DNA of 64,000 nucleotides, taken from assembly GCA_002794775.1 (NCBI GenBank), contig NBAY01000001.1, positions 372,001 to 436,000 of the forward strand, in the 5' to 3' direction. Origin of the DNA: Porodaedalea pini. Taxonomy: Eukaryota; Basidiomycota; Agaricomycetes; Hymenochaetales; Hymenochaetaceae. The notes under the pieces are model-generated. The model saw only the letters and a program-made list of their open reading frames with translations. It ran no database searches and was not told the DNA's origin. The translations under genes and the position numbers were made by a program. The first letter of the stretch is position 1. Each line of letters starts with the position of its first letter. This document shows positions 46,790 through 57,356 of this stretch, piece by piece.

Positions 46790-47551
46790 ATGTCGGCCTC
46801 TCCAACGCATTCCCCGCTACTTTTGTCTAGGAGGCTGACCGCTGGATCGGAGAAGGAAAATCAAAGACGCAGCCCTTCCAGGGTTCGCTCGTCAGCTCCC
46901 ACTGCACTCGTCCCGAAGCTACCAACTGGAAAAAAGGTCTTCAGTCCACATTCTGTCCTTCCCAGCCCATTCCTCGTACTGAATACGACAACTACGGACT
47001 TCACATCTCCTGATACTCGGCGCGTTGGAAATCGCACCTTCAAGATCAAACACACTCCCCTTCGTCCTTCGGACCGTCTACACTTTCGACAAATCGCTGC
47101 TTCTTCTAGATCTATCAGCTTTCGAGTGTCGTCTGCACCTAATTCGACGGTATCAACTATCGAAGGACTGCCATCTCCGCTTGTCAGGAGTTCGTCTCTT
47201 CTGAAGGATAGTGCAAGGATAACGGACATATTCCACTCTACTCGTTCCTCGATTATCAGCCCTCCGGTATCTCGGGCTCGCAGCGTTTCAAGCATAGGGT
47301 CGGGATCCTTTCTCGCAGATCACACCTTTGCGCTCGTCAGAAAGGCGGAAGCCAGTTCCACTCGCCATGCCGTCAATGTGCACCCGGTGATGAATTCTAT
47401 GTCTCTTGCTCCATCACTGCCTACGAAAATCGACCTTCTCAAGGAAGAGCTGACGGATGCAAAGGAAAGATACACTCAAGCACTCGAAAAAGTCAAGAGT
47501 CATCTTACGTTGGTAGAACAGAAGTATAAGGATCGACCGAAAGCGTCTTAG
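46790..47551 (+). CDS. Unrecognised Ser-rich protein with C-terminal coiled coil
   Basis: Intronless frame from ATG 46790 to TAG 47549-47551, about 253 residues. It is largely disordered and rich in Ser/Pro/Thr (GSEKENQRRSPSRVRSSAPT). A KEN-box-like triplet (EKENQ) lies near residue 25, and SP/TP sites (FTSPDTRR, KHTPLRPSDR) are scattered through it. The last 45 residues form a predicted heptad segment (KIDLLKEELTDAKERYTQAL). KEN plus clustered SP/TP motifs would suit a cell-cycle-regulated protein, but that is inference. In-frame codons extend upstream to 46574, so a longer N-terminus is possible. ATG 46790 is preferred because the conserved-looking Ser/Pro composition starts there. Confidence 0.55.
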   Translation: MSASPTHSPLLLSRRLTAGSEKENQRRSPSRVRSSAPTALVPKLPTGKKVFSPHSVLPSPFLVLNTTTTDFTSPDTRRVGNRTFKIKHTPLRPSDRLHFRQIAASSRSISFRVSSAPNSTVSTIEGLPSPLVRSSSLLKDSARITDIFHSTRSSIISPPVSRARSVSSIGSGSFLADHTFALVRKAEASSTRHAVNVHPVMNSMSLAPSLPTKIDLLKEELTDAKERYTQALEKVKSHLTLVEQKYKDRPKAS

Positions 47552-48033
47552 GGGATAGGACGAATGGGTATGGGCAATTTCTCGCTTGGTGAAACCCTCT
47601 ACTTAGCGATCTTGACTCGAAGGACCGACAAGAATATACGTATTGTATCCACATATAACCTACTAGAGCAGAATTGCTATCTAATTCCGCGAGACTGTCA
47701 TCAGGCACTATTTACACTACCCTCGATTTGTACTTGGACTGAGGCGCATATACATTATGCGCATTATGCGCATATCACTCATTTCACTATACCTTACATC
47801 ATGTAAAACTATTCGTGTCCTGGATATCAGCGCGCCTTCGTCTGTCCACCGATTGGAAAATGATACGCCTAGCAAACAAGCTTTGGTGAAAACAAATCCC
47901 GAGCGCTGAGGCGTGTATTTCCTTTTAAGCGGAATGCGTGGATCTTAAGCCTGTCGGTCCTGATTGAGGCAAGCAAAATCTTTGCTCCAACTCCTTCCGT
48001 CGTTTAGACAACTGTTCTTTTTCTCTTCTGTAT
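47552..48033. other. Intergenic between two unrecognised genes
   Basis: 482 bases, including a short tandem of TATGCGCAT-like units near 47755-47775. No gene supported. Confidence 0.3.
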
Positions 48034-48841
48034 ATGACGACCAATACTCGACTTCATGGGGAACAGAACGTTGATTTTAGTTCGCCATTACCTGTGATAA
48101 ATTGTGCACCAGGCGACTCTGGATGTACTAAATTCCATCTTAATTGCATCGAGCGTGGCGATGGCCATCGTTTCTTCCGGTTTGTTGCCGTTAAGTGGGT
48201 CTAAGGATAACGAGATTCTGGAATAATGCAGAACAAGGAATAGGTCGATATACAGGCCCCAAAGGCGCGCACGCCGATGTCCATCGGGACAAATGTGCGG
48301 CGTGCGGCGTCGTGGCGTACATACGATAAGAGCAAGGGTTTCGGGCGTTGATGGCGATACGTACCCCTCCGATGATGTGCATCCGTGCCGACAGATGGGG
48401 GTCAAGAAAGTTGGCGAAGAGGAGCTATGTGTGGGGGTTACAGGAGTGTGAGGTTCCATATTGCTTGCCGGTGACTGACTCGGGAAGACTGAACCCGGGC
48501 CGCCATTACGATTTTCAGGCCTAAGAGACACGGTAGATCCGAGATGTGTTGTGCACACTGTGTATGATGATGTCGGCAGGCCGTACGTCCTCGGTAAGCG
48601 TATTTCCAACGCTCTGTTCGAGCTGCGTGCGAGGTTGATGATGACGGTCTGCGAATACGGAACAGTCGACGTACCATGCCAACCAGTGCAAGGCCGTCCG
48701 TTCTCGCGTTTCGTGTATCACAAGGGCAAGAGCCACGAGCAAATAGCGAAGGCGGTGCACAAAGTCGTCTCGAAATACCCAGGAAGCTTTCTGCCGAGCA
48801 TTTACGGCGACGATTTCTTGGAGAAGTGGGTGCAGTGGTGA
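48034..48841 (+). CDS. Tentative Cys-rich spliced gene, unknown function
   Basis: Two plausible introns (48192 to about 48228; about 48437-48519, ending TTTTCAG) would join three exons. The first gives MTTNTRLHGEQNVDFSS, then INCAPGDSGCTKFHLNCIER. The second gives RRCPSGQMCGVRRRGVHTIR and YPSDDVHPCRQM. The third gives DPRCVVHTVYDDVGRPYVLG, VCEYGTVDVPC and a C-terminal PGSFLPSIYGDDFLEKWVQW, stop at 48839-48841. Regular Cys spacing and a coherent third exon suggest coding. The first intron would be short and the second donor is ambiguous, so the model is weak. An overlapping minus-strand open frame (48609-48088) is the main alternative and looks less protein-like. No signal peptide is visible at this start. 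Confidence 0.35.
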
Positions 48842-49095
48842 GGGACACCGGAGGAGCTATGAGTTTCTTGCATGACTTGGTGAGACGGACAGAAGAATGG
48901 ACTTTGTATATCCTTATTGCAGATATTTAATAGTAGTCGTTTGTGTATTTTATAATCGAGATGGATTGTGATGAGACGAAATGTCGTATGGACCAGACGT
49001 CCAGCCAAACAAAGTGTGTGATGCGCCTGCCTAATCAAGCTCACAGTGCACAAAGCGCGCCGTTCACTGTGCACATCGAGACTCGGAGCTCAACG

Positions 49096-49783
49096 ATGGC
49101 GACGAAGAAAGCGGCGGACCACACGCTGTACCACCTTGCCCCAAAGGGTTTCTGGAAGAAATTCCGCGATGCCGTCGTCGTGAGCCCCTCGATCTCGAGT
49201 GGCCTGCCGTTGGCCGACAAGAACAGATATCCGCAACCTGGCTCGCGTCCGGAGAAGTACGCGACGCCTGCGACGAAAGGTAGATGCCTCTCTTTTCTAT
49301 AATTCGGAGACTATTATGGTGCTGAAATCGCTCGTCACAGCGTCTGACCCGGCGGAGAACCCGTATTGGAAGCGCGACGTGCGCCGTGCGTACCCGCAGC
49401 TGTCCGTTGTCACTCAGGATGAACTCGCGACTTTCCTCCTCCAGAAACCCGAACAGCCAGCGTATGACTTATTCATCATCTACGTTTCTTCATTTTTCTA
49501 ATGTGATTAATATTATTTATTGGTATAAAGTGTCGGTGCTCCCACTGAAGGCCAGCAACAACCTGGCGGCGCGACCACCGAAGGCGCCTCTGTCCCCGCA
49601 ACTCGCGCCCCCGCCATCGACCTCACCGCAGCCATCGCGACCATCACGAATGCGCGAGCGGCTTATTCAGAGTCGCATCTGCCTCCGACGCCGCCAATCT
49701 CGTACAAGCGATGGAAGCCCGAGAACGCGCCGGACGCGCCCCACGACCCGCATGCGTACTTCCCGATGTCGTTGGTGAAGTAG
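49096..49783 (+). CDS. NADH:ubiquinone oxidoreductase 21-kDa accessory subunit (NUZM type)
   Basis: Fungal-specific accessory subunit of mitochondrial complex I. Three exons: 49096-49279, 49341-49461, 49531-49783. The N-terminus MATKKAADHTLYHLAPKGFW fits the family start. The strongly conserved block VSPSISSGLPLADKNRYPQP, GSRPEKYATPATKASDPAEN and PYWKRDVRRAYPQLSVVTQ spans the first intron. The C-terminal exon is Ala/Pro-rich and ends PDAPHDPHAYFPMSLVK. Each exon junction keeps the frame without ambiguity. No classical presequence is evident, as is usual for this subunit. Confidence 0.9.
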
Positions 49784-50538
49784 GTGCTAGGCCTCATCTG
49801 CTGCACTTGTGCAGCTGTGCAGTGCTGCATGTTGAAACGGGAAGCTGTGAGGTTGGAAATGCATGAATACGGCATAGGGTATATGTGCGAAGTCGGAGGC
49901 GATAGAGATGACTGCCAACCATTGTGCGAACTTCAAATCGAATATTTTTATCCTCCCTTTCCATTAATACTGGTGCATACACGTTTGTGGAAGAACTGTC
50001 TCGTCTCTTCCACTCCTCCCATAGCTTACGAGTTTATAACAACTGCGTGCTGACTCACGGATTTCAGCCCTTAACAGCCCATCTAAAATCACTCGCGCGA
50101 CCTCCGCGTCGACCTCCTCGACTTCTGACTTCAACCACAACCATCGCCCACTGCTACAAGCGAAACATAACATTCAGCACATCTATATCGAAGAAGCAAG
50201 GCACGACTCTAAAATGAAAGCAAATGTCAAGGCGCCTCTCACAGACTCGGTTCGCGAGGTCACGTCATTCCAACACCATCGTTGTATAACGTGTTTCTCG
50301 CGCCATCGCCGTGTAACACGTCTAATGGCCCTTTCCTATCCTTTCTCGGCAATTTCAAGGATCATCCGGTGCTGAACGTGCTCGGTGATTGGCCATTGCG
50401 ACATCTTGGGTGACTGGGCAACTGGAGAAACGCTTCTATCCTCGAAATACTTAACGACGTCTCTCATCCCCCGCTTACCTCAGATCTCTTCGTTTTCCCT
50501 CCGTCGACTGTTGGCTTGCGACTTCGAGCTCAGTGGAA
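49784..50538. other. Intergenic between NUZM and UPF0643 genes
   Basis: 755 bases without a supported gene; no repeat recognised. It contains the UPF0643 promoter. Confidence 0.3.
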
Positions 50539-51523
50539 ATGTCTGCCGCTCCTGCCTTCGTGACTGGTATCTTTCTCGCATCTCCTATAGAGAAACCCAA
50601 GCCCTCGAAGTTTTCTGCGCCTGCTCATCCGTCAGTGCACCTTCTAGAGAAAATACGCTCAGAAAAGGAGGTCGATGAGAGCCTAAGCCCGAGCGAACCG
50701 CCGCCGTACGTGCACCGCGACCCGCACGAACAGCCGACATTCACCCCGGAGTCCCTCGCGCACCCAGTGCACCCCATCCTCTACCTCCCTCCACTCATCT
50801 CTTCGCTCCCATCTCATGGTGCCGCGACCCCTCTCTCCGAATCTCCCGCTTCCTCCCCTGAGACCAAGCCGCCGGCGGTCTTGACGACGTCTACGCGTTT
50901 GCCCGCGATCGATCCCGTGTCCCTGTCGCTGCACCGTGCACTGCACTATTTCCGCCCTCTTGACGAGAAATACGCGAGCACTCCGTATGAGGCTGCCTTC
51001 AACTGGGGTGAACTTTCCCTCCCTGAGGATGAGGAGCGCGAGTGGTATTGCGTGGCTTTCCGGTCACGTCGGAAGGAGGGGAGCAACGGTGACGGTACGC
51101 AGGCCTTTCTAAAAATTCACGCCTTTTCGACGAGTCGAATCTGACTAAACCGAACTTTATAGCGCTGTATGAAGCAGACAGAAAAGCGCATGAAGAAGCG
51201 GTGCAGAACGGAGGGGTACGTCATGCTTTCTTTCCTTTCGTTTTTCTTCGTCTCAAAGTGATCTCCTTCTCCCGCGTGCTCAGCTCCTAATGTATTGGTA
51301 CGGTGTCCCCGACCCGAGTACAGGCCTCAACCTCGCAACCTGCATCTGGCAATCCCGCACACACGCCGCAGCTGCGAACTCGCGCGCGGATCACATACGC
51401 GCTATGCGCCTCGCGCGCGACGCATACGAAGTGTACACTCTCGAGCGCCATGTGTTGAGGAAGCAGCGCGGAACGACGCGCGTAGTGGTAGAGAAGTATG
51501 TAGAGGGCGAGGTCGGATGGTGA
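50539..51523 (+). CDS. UPF0643 family protein (S. pombe PB2B2.08-like)
   Basis: Conserved fungal protein of unknown biochemical role. Three exons: 50539-51094, 51163-51215, 51284-51523. After a Pro-rich leader with PSEPPPYVHRD, the conserved part starts near residue 130 (SLSLHRALHYFRPLDEKYAS, FNWGELSLPEDEEREWYCVA). The next exons give ALYEADRKAHEEAVQNGG, LLMYWYGVPDPSTGLNLATC, IWQSRTHAAAANSRADHIRA and the terminal YEVYTLERHVLRK. The last two exons are the signature of the family. No membrane span or signal peptide. It converges on the minus-strand gene ending at 51703. Confidence 0.85.
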
Positions 51524-51702
51524 TAACGAAGAGGCTTTTTCTTCTTGTGCTTCGTGTAATGCTGGAGTTATTTTTGGCTGTTTGCGTTATTCCGCCACTG
51601 ACGTCACTCTATACCTTGTTGATAGCAAATTATACCGTTCGTAGACATACATCATCGCGTTTCGTAGTACATTTGCTGTGAAATTGCATACCAGCTCGAT
51701 TA

Positions 51703-54150
51703 TTACGCTTCCCAATCCTCAATCGAGTCATCCGATACCTGCGACGGGCCAGTATTCCAGGCGGCATGTGCAAACTCCGTATTTTCTGATGATTCCAATC
51801 GCGTATTGTCCTGCAACTGAATGTCAGCTCGCCATAGAGAAAGTAAGAAACAACAGACTCACTCCGCTTGCACGTTGATTAGCTGTCTCTGGCAAGGAGT
51901 GCCCAAACTCATCGTCTACGTCGTGTAAAGGAGACAAGTGGACACCTGGGCCGGGCGCGAATGCACGACGAGGCCTTTTCTGTTCCGGTATCGCTGACTT
52001 CGTTATTGCCGACGGTACATTGACACCCGTACTCAGAGAATTATCAGCTGGATCAGGCACTTGAGCATCATCATCGCATCCTTCAATGATGTGCTTTTCC
52101 GCCGGGGTGGCTGGGATCGAGGAGGAGTGCAAGGCAAAGCGGGTATATCGCCTGGACCGCGATAGACGGCACCAGTAGGAGACGGAAGGCGTTCGAAGCG
52201 CATATATGGAGATGCGGAGTCCAGCGGAGGTCCGTTACGCGTCGTGGGAGGTTTTGAACGGGAAGGATGCAAGACCTCGCTCTTCGTATGCGCGAAGCGG
52301 ATATAGGGAGGTGATGAGAAAAGCTCGATCGCTGCTGGTGTGTTCGTGTCAATCCCAGAACCAGGAGGTATGGGGTTCGTCACTCCTTCTTCAGGTTCAA
52401 ATGCGTCATGGTTGGTGTCTAGATGATTTAAGATGAATTCAGAGTCTGCCGTGAAGAAGTCTTCTTGAACTGGATCTCCTATGGTCGAAGTTGCGTTAGA
52501 GCTGATGACTGCAGGCGCGTGCGTGCCGCTGGCCATCTCGGAGTGTTCCCTAGCTATGAACCGCAGCGCCTTCTGCGCAGCTCTCTGCTGTCCCTCCGAA
52601 AGCAGCTGCTCAATCTCAAGCTCGATGTTATCGCACGCCAGCTCAGTGGGATCACAGAATGAAGGGTCTTCAGTCGGAGAATCGAAATATCCGATGGGTG
52701 GAGCACAGAACACGGGCCCTGGTCTCGAGAATGGTTTGTCTTGTAAATGCTCAGTGTTGGAAATGAGGGACCAAGCGGAGGCAGCTGGATCTTCTTCATT
52801 GGCTGTATTAGCGAAAACATCATCTTCAGCCCTTGTATCGTCGGCGAGGGTTATCGAATCAGAAGAGTGATTTTGGAACGTTCGTTGAGTCGGGTGCCAA
52901 ATGGTCCAATGGAGCGAATGAAAAACGAGAAGCAGAGTCAGGAGTAGCGAACGCATTGTAGACAGTCGGCTGTTCGTTAGTCTGAGTAGCGGGGGATAAG
53001 GTAGAACGGTTCCGTGAGCGATTAGAAGCGGGATTAGAGACTGAAAGAGGAGAACTCCGGTCAGGTGTGAGAAAATGAACAGTTTTCTGTGCGAAGGGGC
53101 CAGGTTGAGTAAATGGTAGGAATTCCTCTGCAGCATCTTGAGCTTTCTCATATACGGCATCATCATCGACAAGTAAACCATGATCAACATGGAGGCCATT
53201 AGCAGGCAGGTCGAATGGTGCCTCTTCATCTACAACGTCATATAAGTCTTCGGCAGCAGGCACGGAGTGATCAGCACCAGATTCCTTAGCAGCTAAAATG
53301 GTCGGTGCATCTTCGTCGTATACGGCAAAGTTGGCGACTGGAGGTGCGAAGGCAAAAACAGCACCATCGTGGGTTTCCTCCAGCTGAGACGTTCCTCCGG
53401 GTGGAAAGGGTTCTTGATAAGCTGGCGCAATACTATTATTATAGGTTGGATTTGAGTAGTCAGTGAGCGCGAGAGCACGAAGGGGGTGGTTTGGCTCCAA
53501 GTCTGAAAATGTCTGCGATAACCAGCCTGGAAGCTCGCGCTGACGAGCCTAAGACCGCTTGAGGTAAGCCCAGATATATTGGAAGGGCATATCAGATTAA
53601 AGGCAAATATCTACCTCTTTTTCGACACGCTTTTGTTGACCTGCATCTCTCCACGATGGCAAGTCCTTGTTGGCCAAGAAGCCTGAACGACCCTTATCTG
53701 GAGAGCTTCCGGCCTTGATGATTGCGAAGTCATTTCCCAAGTTATCACTCTTGATCGTATATTGAACGGCATCCAGAGGCGTCTGTGGAATTTCAGTGCA
53801 GGTAGTTGATGATGATGAGCCATCGGAAGGATTGCGTGGGCGTTTAGCTCCGGGAGCCGGCAGATCTGCAATAAACGACGTATTGACGCGCAGGAGCATT
53901 CGACTCAGACGAACATTCAGTCCATCCGCCTTCCTTCGCTTTGCTGGCTTTTTTGCGAATGAGAGTGATTCAGAGCCGTCATCTAGGTCACTTGGGATGC
54001 GAATATGCGACGCGGTTGCGCTGAAAGCATACTGTTAATAGTCAGTCCACAGACCCTAGGAAGAAGAGCGCACCGACTAACACCGTTTCCCGCCTCAAGA
54101 CCTCTTCGACCTTGTCCAACTTCAGAGAATGACCTTGCGCGTACTGGCAT
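51703..54150 (-). pseudogene. Unrecognised gene with two apparent reading-frame breaks
   Basis: Exon 1 54150-54082 (MPVRARSFSEVGQGRRGLEA), exon 2 54031-53615 (LNVRLSRMLLRVNTSFIADL), exon 3 from 53548 (ARQRELPGWLSQTFSDLEPN). Exon 3 hits TGA at 52861-52859, yet another frame at once continues coding-like sequence (SDSITLADDTRAEDDVFANT, then IELEIEQLLSEGQQRAAQKA). This ends in KSTSLKDA near 52080, after which the original frame resumes (DDDAQVPDPADNSLSTGVNV) and splices to a final exon ending QVSDDSIEDWEA, TAA at 51703-51705. The first and last segments share one genomic frame, so two compensating single-base changes, an unusual pair of introns, or assembly errors would all fit. Basic, Ser/Pro-rich, probably nuclear; no domain recognised. 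Confidence 0.5.
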
Positions 54151-54420
54151 GCCCTGCTTGTCGATGTCGATGTCAAAGCCTTGCCCGCGTGCACCAAAAC
54201 GCGACGAGACAGGACGCGTTAAGTCAGGTGACTTCTTCGTGACCCGATTGTCACACTGTCAGCCTCCAGCGTTCGAGTTTATAACGCGTCTTTCGCCACC
54301 CGACTCTCTTTCTCACGAACTACGACCTCGCCAGACGCACGAATATCACGAATCCACTCTACCACTCGTTCTTCGACACGTTCCTTAGTCTATTGCCCTG
54401 TGTTCTTTCTAGATCTCACC
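54151..54420. promoter_or_regulatory. Divergent promoter with two ACGCGT hexamers
   Basis: ACGCGT at 54214-54219 and 54284-54289 lies between the start codons of the unrecognised minus-strand gene and the small secreted protein. The A of the plus-strand ATG at 54421 is preceded by CACC, a good initiation context. Confidence 0.4.
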
Positions 54421-54843
54421 ATGAGCAAGTTCTTCAACCTTTGCGCGGCTTTCCTCATCTTCCTCGTCTCCACCGCAGCTGCCTTGCCTCAGGACCACCT
54501 TGCACCGGCTGCGCACACAAAGGAAGCAGCAAATATCTTCACAGAGCGCGAAATACCGCAGCCATCTATGCATGCAGCGAACGAGGCTTCCGAGTCCGGA
54601 CACGCTTCTCTTTCGATGCACCCGAGGCAGGTACACAACGCGGATTACGGCTCGAACAATGGTCCGACTGGGAACCCTCAAGCTGCACAGCAGACTTCAA
54701 CATCAGCGCAGTCTTCGACGCCTGCCGCTCACGATTCGCAGACAAAGCCGACCTCCGGTGCGGCTGACGATTCGTCAAAGGAGCAGAAGCGCCGCGATTT
54801 CGTTCCCCATCCCTCGCACGACGTCAACTACTCGGAGTCCTAG
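54421..54843 (+). CDS. Small secreted protein, possible Kex2 substrate
   Basis: An intronless frame of 140 codons. The first 22 residues (MSKFFNLCAAFLIFLVSTAA) form a textbook signal peptide, with cleavage likely after AAALP or AAA. The mature part is Ala/Ser/Gln-rich, without Cys and with low-complexity stretches (AAQQTSTSAQSSTPAAHDSQ). A dibasic KRR near the C-terminus would release an end peptide beginning DFVPHPSHDVNYSES. No domain is recognised. The absence of Cys argues against a classical small Cys-rich effector. Kex2 processing is inference from one dibasic site. Confidence 0.7.
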   Translation: MSKFFNLCAAFLIFLVSTAAALPQDHLAPAAHTKEAANIFTEREIPQPSMHAANEASESGHASLSMHPRQVHNADYGSNNGPTGNPQAAQQTSTSAQSSTPAAHDSQTKPTSGAADDSSKEQKRRDFVPHPSHDVNYSES

Positions 54844-56645
54844 AGGGTCAAAAGCTCTTCTCTCTTCCTGTCCTTGGCTAGGTCTTTGTCTCTAATACGC
54901 TGCCCCTCGATTGTTTCATCCCTGTGTCCAGTCTCTTATGGAGTTTGTGCGAATGCTCTGGTTGTCTGGGTCGGTGCCATCTTTTATTGTACTAGTATGT
55001 GTGGAAGTCATTCTCTGTAATCGAGCTTGTACTCTGCATATAGACATCAACCGCATCACTCTGTTGGGAGTTTGTACGCAAATAAATAACAACAGCGTAT
55101 GCGAACTGCGCGTCAAGAGCACGACCGTTCCTGTCGCTAAGTGGTATCCTCATCTGACTAACAAGGGATAATCAGGGCTCGGACAAAGGTGCCGACATGG
55201 ACGTCGTAATTGAAGATGGAGGTGTTCTATCTACCGAGGTGATGACGAAGGCAGTCGACTGCTAACGTCAACATATCTGAGTTTCCCTTGTACGAACAGT
55301 GTCTGAGTGCTTCCTTTCTCGTCTTGCGCGCACGAACAGAACACACATGCTCTTTACCATCTGAGTGCTTCGTTCAAGGTCATTGAAACTAGGGGGTGGG
55401 TCTGGTCATTGGCTCAGTTGTTGTCATGTGCCGAAGCGGTACGAGGCTGGTTTGGCTCGTACCATTTGGATTACGGATGTACGAGTATTAGTGCATCGAT
55501 GCACGCTCGCTTTTCTATTGAGCATGACCCATGTTTCATTATAGGCTTTTGATCATGCTCATCATAGCATGAATCAAGATTCGGCTGTTCAGAGGACGAC
55601 GGAAGCGAGTCTGCAACTAATCGGAACCCGAGACATCACTAGTACTGTTCCCGGTGAAATCAAATAGCGAAATCTACTCGTCGACAGACCGCTCTTGAAG
55701 TCCCTCCAACCCCTCTTCCGCATGGTCGTCATCACATACGATGCTATAGCTACAGTATATCTCCGGGTTACGATCTGATGCTCATGAACACCCTTAGACA
55801 CTCTCCGTCAACATGTACTCGATATCAGGAAAGCCGAGAATATGCAAGGACGTAGTGTTGATACTTTAATCAATGTTGTATGGCGCTGCGGGTCCTGACC
55901 ATACACGCAGAAAATGGACGAAATAAATGAAAAGGCGATTAGGATAAGACGTTCGAACGCGTCCATTCTGGCTCGCATTCTGCATTTTGACTGGAGCTTG
56001 GGGTCCGAGGAGGGAGTATTGGGGAGAAAAGCAGCAGCTTCGATATTGGCCCACAGAGGATACGAATTGGTTCCGGACCTGGAGCAAGCGATGGACACGA
56101 CAAATGAGGGCAAGCGGTGAACAAAACTTCAAATGGAGGAAGTCACTGACATGACTTCGAAGTGGAGGGAGCTTGTTTCTAAGTCTAAAATAGACGTCTC
56201 GCCACAGCATTAATGCTCAGATACAAAGAGAGAAGCGTATCTTACTATCTTACCGTCGACATATTAAAACGACTGGTGCCTAGCAACATCTGCATCAAAC
56301 TTACTGTAAAGAATGTATAGAGACAACGAGAAATGCCTCATGCCAGTGATGTGAGTTGAGTAGTAAGAGAAATTATCTTGCCAATTTGCCTCATGCAGCA
56401 CTCCTTCCGGGCTCGGCCCAACGATCGGGAGACGGGGTGAGATTGCAACCGCGCAGAACTTGTCAAGGCAGTGCGATACGCAAAGCTGTCCCAACTGTAT
56501 CTAGTCCCTCAAATTACGTCGTTTAGCCTTGTAATTGCATATATAGGTAGCTATAGTGTTATACCATAGAACTTGTGGAGTGAAATATTTTATTTCTAAG
56601 GGGGGGGGGGGATTTTTGGTCCCAAGATTTGAAACAGAATATTTA
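54844..56645. other. Gene-poor region left of the transposon pair
   Basis: 1.8 kb without supported genes. It holds a 12-base G run at 56600-56611. At 56618-56637 is GGTCCCAAGATTTGAAACAG, which resembles the terminal repeat of the element starting at 57357. The nearest open frames (for example minus 56210-55866) have no family features. Confidence 0.35.
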
Positions 56646-57354
56646 CTGCCCTTTTCAGAAGTATTGTCACACGTGATTTCACTGATTTTCGTGCCACAAG
56701 AGCCTCAAAACACAAACATTTTCATATCTCAACCAAAGTTGACCTTTTTGTGTCATCTAAGTTGATAAATTCATTTTTTTTATCTCATCTTTCATATTTC
56801 AACAAGAGTGATAAGAAATAGTCAAAATTTGAGTCCAAAACAGTGAAAATGCTGTTTTTGAACCCATTTCCCTTGTTCATTTTTTCCTGCACTCAGGTTT
56901 CACTGTACAGTGCTCCAGACCAGCCCAGAATTCCATTACTAGTCTATTATGAATTTACAGACTGATTTTTGAGATGTATTGTGAGGTAGATGTGCTCAAT
57001 TGGTGCATGCCTAAAAACACAATACATCTCAAAAATCAGTCTGTAAATTCATAATAGACTAGTAATGGAATTCTGGGCTGGTCTGGAGCACTGTACAGTG
57101 AAACCTGAGTGCAGGAAAAAATGAACAAGGGAAATGGGTTCAAAAACAGCATTTTCACTGTTTTGGACTCAAATTTTGACTATTTCTTATCACTCTTGTT
57201 GAAATATGAAAGATGAGATAAAAAAAATGAATTTATCAACTTAGATGACACAAAAAGGTCAACTTTGGTTGAGATATGAAAATGTTTGTGTTTTGAGGCT
57301 CTTGTGGCACGAAAATCAGTGAAATCACGTGTGACAATACTTCTGAAAGGGCAG
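56646..57354. mobile_element. Palindromic TA-flanked element, about 339-bp arms
   Basis: The left arm 56644-56983 and right arm 57018-57356 are reverse complements apart from one T in a CCCTTT(T) run, and the spacer is 34 bases (56984-57017). The arms begin TACTGCCC and end GGGCAGTA. Taking TA as a duplicated target gives an element of 56646-57354 with CTGCCC termini, as in Tc1/mariner-like non-autonomous elements. It is A+T-rich and codes for nothing intact. The near-identity of the arms means the inverted structure is very young. Confidence 0.85.
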
Positions 57355-57356
57355 TA

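Noticed and set aside
55866..56210. Minus-strand open frame of 114 codons
   Set aside because: Composition is not protein-like, and an opposing frame of similar length overlaps it; no family features.
56600..56611. G12 run considered as a quadruplex or telomere-like element
   Set aside because: A single homopolymer with no repeated G-tract spacing; most likely a simple-sequence tract beside transposon DNA.
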